From Pseudoalteromonas holothuriae (GTDB taxonomy: Bacteria > Pseudomonadota > Gammaproteobacteria > Enterobacterales > Alteromonadaceae), in assembly GCF_945859825.1 (NCBI RefSeq), contig NZ_CAMAPC010000003.1:356000-419999 (forward strand): a DNA stretch of 64,000 bases, in the 5' to 3' direction. Each line of letters begins with the position of its first letter. Position 1 is the stretch's first letter. Both the position numbers and the translations under genes were made by a program. The notes under the pieces are model-generated. The model saw nothing but the letters and a program-made list of their open reading frames with translations. It made no database searches and had not been told where the DNA came from. Positions 60,216 through 64,000 of this stretch are shown here, one piece after another.

Positions 60216-60956
60216 TTACTGCTCTTGCCCGTTACTAAAAAATGACGGTTTAAATCTAATCGCCTTTTTAAGCGCTTCTTTTGCTTGATCTTCATCTACT
60301 GTCTCAACTCTTTTAGCCACTTCCATCAACAAAAAAGTCGTTTCATTATTGCGGTTATCCTGTATACCCTTTTCAAGTACAACTAGGTTAGAATAAAGTG
60401 ACTCTAGGGCGCAGGAACCTATTGCAACTGTGCCAGCCAACACTTGCTTTTGTGACACCATTTTAGCTGCAGCAGCCGTCCCTTGCGGTATTGCCAACTC
60501 TTTCACCGTGTTATTTTTCTTCCATTGATTAATTTGCTTTAACGCGGCTGGGTGTGATGCTAGTTGAACGATGGGTTGTTTACGTTCAAACTCGTCTTTG
60601 CGCATCAAAACACACATTTCTATCGCCGTGGTAATAGATGCCACTACGGTCTTAATTTCATACTGCTTTAAAGCGTCAACAGTCGCTTTTACCAGTCGCC
60701 CTTCTATGGTTGAGTTTTCGACTGCACTAAATGCCAGTGCGTTATGAGCGTATGCATTTTGAAAAGTTTGAGTTGGAGAGCCAGAGAACACCAGCGCATC
60801 TTTTAAAAGCGGCTTTTTTGCAAACAACGAGTGAATTGCCGCATCATTAAAACTGCCAGCTGATGCCTGTACATATATTTTCGCAACACTGGGGGTTGTG
60901 ATGAACATAGCTGCGACTAAGCTCACTCTTAAAATAAACTGCCTTTGACTTTTCAT
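60216..60956 (-). CDS. Exported prephenate-dehydratase-like protein
   Basis: A 246-residue protein with a signal peptide (about 1-25). The rest follows the layout of the prephenate dehydratase domain: GSFNDAAIHSLF, AFSAVENSTIEGRL, VQLASHPAALKQINQW, ELAIPQGTAAAAKMVS and LEKGIQDNRNNETTFLLM. The catalytic Thr-Arg-Phe triad of true dehydratases is here Thr-Thr-Phe, so activity is uncertain. A periplasmic location would also be unusual unless prephenate is made there. No chorismate mutase or aro gene is adjacent. Confidence 0.75.
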   Translation of the reverse strand: MKSQRQFILRVSLVAAMFITTPSVAKIYVQASAGSFNDAAIHSLFAKKPLLKDALVFSGSPTQTFQNAYAHNALAFSAVENSTIEGRLVKATVDALKQYEIKTVVASITTAIEMCVLMRKDEFERKQPIVQLASHPAALKQINQWKKNNTVKELAIPQGTAAAAKMVSQKQVLAGTVAIGSCALESLYSNLVVLEKGIQDNRNNETTFLLMEVAKRVETVDEDQAKEALKKAIRFKPSFFSNGQEQ

Positions 60957-61311
60957 ACCGTTAAATATATCGCCTTATCTTCAAGTTAAATAAATAAAAT
61001 TCAATAGAAGTCAGTCATCTCACGCTTATCACCGCGTAAGCACTTACCTACTAAAAAGCACCTAAATATACTAATACTAAAAATACGAACTACTTTACAC
61101 GCCTCACACACTTATTCCGGTGATATTTTACCAAAAACAGGCTTTATCGTGTCTTAATCAGGCACAAACCCCAAGCTTATCGGTGTTACTGTGCTGCCAG
61201 CTAAAATAGTATTGAAATAGCGGCTTTATGCATAAAATATGTTCCCAATATAACTAAATGGTTCTATGCTGGCGAGCATATAACCTCAAAACCATACAAA
61301 AAAGGACTAAC
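60957..61311. other. Gene-free divergent region before the LysR gene
   Basis: No supported gene. It contains the control regions of the dehydratase-like gene and the LysR-type gene; I see no clear operator. Confidence 0.4.
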
Positions 61312-62184
61312 ATGCGACCTTCTTTCGATGACTTAAATTATTTTGTCGAGGTAGCAAATACAAAAAACTTATCTCGCGCCGCACAACGTTTAGGTATAAC
61401 ACAACCGAGTGTGAGTGCAGCCATAAAGCGCCTTGAACAAGCTTTTACAACCCCTCTGTTGGTAAGAAACCGAAGTGGCGTGCAATTAACACGCTCAGGT
61501 ATCGCTTTAGAGGAACATAGTCGAAAGTTTATGGCGCAATGGGAGCAACTAAAAACAAATGTGATCCGTGCTGGTACAGATATGGCGGGTACTTTTACGA
61601 TTGGTTGTCACCCATCGGTCGCGTTGTATACACTGCCTCATTTAATTCCTGCACTCAAACGTATACATCCACATATAACACTCAACTTAGTTCATGACTT
61701 ATCGCGAAAAATTACTGAGCAAATAATCGGCTGCGAAATAGACTTTGGTTTAGTAATAAACCCAATTCGTCACCCTGATTTAGTGATCCACACACTATTT
61801 TTCGATGAAGTTGCCCTGTGGTGCTCATTGGAATATGACAGCGCTCTCAGCGCTCATGAGGGCGTAAACACCTTGTATTGCGATCCCAATTTAAAACAGA
61901 GCCAAACTTTGCTTAAAGCATTAGATTTAAAACAGTTTCAAATTGAGCATTCAAATAATCTTGAAGTGATTGCCAGCCTTGTTGCACAAAGTGTTGGGTT
62001 AGGCATACTGCCTGAGCGGGTCGCAAATAAATGCCCTCAGCCTTTGCGGCGATACCCGCACAGTGATGATGTAGTCATGGACGAATTATGTTTAGTACAC
62101 CGCGCTGACATTCAAAAAAGTGCTGCTAGCCAGCACTTAAAATTGGCAATTAAAAGCTTGCTCACTGAGCCTCACTATTTATAG
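61312..62184 (+). CDS. LysR-family transcriptional regulator
   Basis: A 290-residue regulator. Residues 1-60 form the winged helix (FVEVANTKNLSRAAQRLGIT, then PSVSAAIKRLEQAFTTPLLV). Residues 90-290 form a periplasmic-binding-protein-like effector domain (GTFTIGCHPSVALYTLPHLI, VAQSVGLGILPERVA). ATG 61312 follows AAAAGGAC; upstream in-frame codons lack a ribosome site. LysR proteins often control a divergent gene, here the dehydratase-like protein; effector unknown. Confidence 0.93.
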   Translation: MRPSFDDLNYFVEVANTKNLSRAAQRLGITQPSVSAAIKRLEQAFTTPLLVRNRSGVQLTRSGIALEEHSRKFMAQWEQLKTNVIRAGTDMAGTFTIGCHPSVALYTLPHLIPALKRIHPHITLNLVHDLSRKITEQIIGCEIDFGLVINPIRHPDLVIHTLFFDEVALWCSLEYDSALSAHEGVNTLYCDPNLKQSQTLLKALDLKQFQIEHSNNLEVIASLVAQSVGLGILPERVANKCPQPLRRYPHSDDVVMDELCLVHRADIQKSAASQHLKLAIKSLLTEPHYL

Positions 62185-62673
62185 CTTAGTATTGGCATCA
62201 TCAAGCTGTTTACAGGTAACCGCACTTGTCAGCGCATGCACCTCGCTAAACACTGACATATTGTCAAAAACCTCACCAAATGTAATATTATCTTTCGTTT
62301 TTATCGTTACATAAGTGGCATAATATTGATTTTGATAATCAAAAGAGTACATGATGCCATCACGGCTAATAGAGTTAGGTTGCATCTCATATGCGCCACT
62401 AGATGAGGGGTACAAAGACGTAACACTAATATACTCCAACAACTCTTTATAGTAGCGCTCATGACTATTACGCCAATTAAGCGCTATGCCCGCCCCACAA
62501 TTTCCATCTCTTAATTGCGGATAATTTACATAGAAAGTGACTTCTTTGGCATCGCGACTCAATGTGGCGAAATCTCCACTGGTTTTAATCCAGTCACCAG
62601 GGCTTGCTAAAGCAGGTATCGATAACATTGCACTCACAAGTGATAAGCAACAAACCTTTATTTTAATACTCAT
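62179..62673 (-). CDS. Secreted hypothetical protein
   Basis: A 164-residue protein with signal peptide (about 1-23, ending ALA) and two cysteines in the mature part (DGNCGAG and TCKQ). Beta-rich with Tyr-rich strands. No family recognised. Its stop overlaps the LysR stop by six bases. The ATG has GGAG upstream. Confidence 0.65.
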   Translation of the reverse strand: MSIKIKVCCLSLVSAMLSIPALASPGDWIKTSGDFATLSRDAKEVTFYVNYPQLRDGNCGAGIALNWRNSHERYYKELLEYISVTSLYPSSSGAYEMQPNSISRDGIMYSFDYQNQYYATYVTIKTKDNITFGEVFDNMSVFSEVHALTSAVTCKQLDDANTKL

Positions 62674-62799
62674 TTTTATACTCCGACTCTACATGTTGTG
62701 TTTTAACGTCATCATAAAGATGCGTTGCAAAACAGTAAAATAGAAGTTAACAATGGGTATCATAGCTGTATTCTATACCTGTATTGAGTCCGCTAAGTT

Positions 62800-63048
62800 T
62801 TACCTTTTATATTGGGTAGAGCAATAGCCTCGGCTAATATCAGGGTGGCGTAATTTTTTATGCTTGGTGACTCTGCCATTAACGCGCTGCCGCCAAAGCT
62901 TAAAGCTGCTAGCCTTTAAATGCTTGCGCATAAAGCCAACCACCTGTGGTTCATTTAGGCCATATAATTGCTCAATAGCTTCAAAAGGTGTTCTATCTTC
63001 CCATGCCATTTCAATTATTCGGCTTTGCTCGCAGACTGAAAAATCCAT
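62800..63048 (-). CDS. DUF2805 / TIGR03643-type small protein
   Basis: An 82-residue basic protein: RIIEMAWEDRTPFEAIEQLY, then GLNEPQVVGFMRKHLKASSF and KLWRQRVNGRVTKHKKL, which fit the conserved family annotated as TIGR03643. It looks like a small helix-turn-helix protein. ATG 63048 is chosen; the longer frame into the following repeat region is not supported. Confidence 0.82.
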   Translation of the reverse strand: MDFSVCEQSRIIEMAWEDRTPFEAIEQLYGLNEPQVVGFMRKHLKASSFKLWRQRVNGRVTKHKKLRHPDISRGYCSTQYKR

Positions 63049-63064
63049 ACATACTCCATGATAA

Positions 63065-63520
63065 ATAAAAGTAGTAATACGCACTGCGCTACCAAAGCGA
63101 TTACTCAATATCATCACCCGCAGTGCACCACAAGACTTAGCACTGGCAAAGAGGTATGTCACCCAACTGAGTGACTTGGCTAATACACACAACCATGAGC
63201 CAATCTGGGTTGAACTCGCCAAAGGCTTGGTCAATATCATTGCACGCAGTGCACCACAAGACTTAGCACTGGCAAAACAGTACTTAAATCAATTAATTAA
63301 ATTGGCCGTTGAGCAAGTTAATGCCACTAACGCCTCTGAAATAAACCTACTAAAAGGCAAAGCTATGCTAGTGACGAGTTATTTTTGGATAATAGGCAAG
63401 CCTAATACTGGGGGTGAGGAGTTACTTATACAAGTTGAGCAAGAGTTTGCTGGTAGTGAGTTGCAAACAATAATTCACCAAGTTAAAGCTGAACTTGGCA
63501 GTGCTGGTGGTACTTCCTAA
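63065..63520 (+). pseudogene. Truncated repeat-protein gene (3' remnant)
   Basis: The frame is open from just after a stop at 63062 to TAA 63520, 151 codons, with no ATG or GTG start before TTG 63176. The encoded units LLNIITRSAPQDLALAKRYV and LVNIIARSAPQDLALAKQYL are 42-43 residues apart and nearly identical, mirrored by direct DNA repeats at 63119-63150 and 63247-63278. The rest is helical. I read this as the end of a larger TPR-like repeat protein whose 5' part has been lost next to the DUF2805 gene. If translated, the TTG at 63176 gives 114 residues. Confidence 0.55.
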
Positions 63521-63547
63521 CAGTGCGACACAAAACAATGACGCAAT

Positions 63548-64000
63548 AAGATCCTGACCTTCGTCAGGATGACGGCTATTAAGGATGACAGTTATAAGAG
63601 TGACAATTATAAATAATGCGTCACCCTGACCTTCGTCAGGGCCTACTGCAAGCACGGCAAATAACTTCACAAGATCCTGACCTTCGTCAGGATGACGACG
63701 ATTAAGGATGACAGTTATAAGAGTGACGATTATAAGTAATACGTCACCCTGAGCTTGTTCCAGGGCCTACTGTAAGCACGGCAAATAACTTCATAAGATC
63801 CTAACCTTCGTCAGGATGACGACGATTAAGGATGACAGTTATAAGAGTGACGATTATAAGTAATGCGTCACCCTGAACTTGTTTCAGGGCCTACTGTAAG
63901 CACGGCAAATAACTTCATAAGATCCTAACCTTCGTCAGGATGACGACGATTAAGGATGACAGTTATAAGAGTGACGATTATAAGTAATACGTCACCCTGA
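63548..64000. repeat. Tandem array of about 124-bp units with paired palindromes
   Basis: Three full units (63548-63670, 63671-63794, 63795-63918) and a partial fourth reaching the window end. Each begins AAGATCCTRACCTTCGTCAG; the first palindrome is ATCCTGAC-CTTC-GTCAGGAT (slightly mutated in later units). A second hairpin near the unit middle has the form CCCTGA...TCAGGG. Units 2-4 are nearly identical. Array continues beyond the window. No gene here. Confidence 0.9.

Noticed and set aside
63422..63670. Minus-strand frame with repeated HPDEGQDL-like words
   Set aside because: The words are translations of the TCCTGAC palindromes; the frame overlaps the array and the repeat-protein remnant.
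63548..64000. CRISPR array
   Set aside because: Units are tandem copies of about 124 bp with no unique spacers, and no cas gene is present.

Overview
The window looks like a piece of chromosome from a marine gammaproteobacterium, most likely Pseudoalteromonas. The base composition is AT-rich. The alpha-amylase has the signal peptide, GH13 core and long C-terminal extension described for the cold-adapted Pseudoalteromonas haloplanktis enzyme. Many small families typical of Alteromonadales or Vibrionales are present (DUF2999, DUF2986, DUF2805-like). I saw no rRNA or tRNA gene, CRISPR array, phage or intact insertion sequence. All calls come from reading the sequence; no database search was run.

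Layout. 1-1442: ferrous iron uptake (feoA and a feoB cut by the window edge). 1679-5347: a TonB-dependent receptor, a divergent membrane LytTR regulator and a small XRE regulator. 5615-8874: a tight four-gene operon (adenylation enzyme, acyl carrier protein, cysteine-rich YkgJ-like protein, AAC(3)-like acyltransferase), the best candidate here for an undescribed pathway. 9024-18780: housekeeping and accessory genes, including the amylase, Sua5/TsaC, a histone-deacetylase-like amidohydrolase and ferredoxin-NADP reductase, with two TPR proteins. 18940-24424: another TPR protein, then nucleoside salvage (deoB-deoD on the minus strand, udk-nupC on the plus strand). 24911-28334: a lipoprotein and a large S9 peptidase-Sel1 fusion, lying between two near-identical terminators. 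28650-40677: GNAT proteins, secreted GH16 and GH19 enzymes, a CadC-like regulator, an FG-GAP propeller, an rRNA methyltransferase, an amino-acid-oxidase-like flavoprotein and a secreted beta-helix protein. 40707-49486: hypothetical proteins, an XRE regulator, a PhoD-like phosphatase and a tryptophan-to-kynurenine gene pair. 49538-58962: secreted peptidases (M20, DUF885, and an S8 protease with a P-domain plus its probable chaperone) and a second PhoD-like enzyme carrying fibronectin type II-like modules. 59101-64000: membrane and periplasmic proteins, a LysR regulator, a DUF2805-type gene, a decayed repeat-protein gene and a tandem array of about 124-bp palindrome-bearing units that runs off the end.

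The gene content describes a heterotroph that degrades polymers. It secretes hydrolases for starch, chitin, beta-glucan-type polysaccharide, protein and phosphoesters, imports nucleosides, and oxidises tryptophan and amino acids or amines. Repeats are mostly small: a MITE-like element (19997-20163, with two fragments), palindromes with the core TCCTGAC-GTCAGGA, and the array at the right end.
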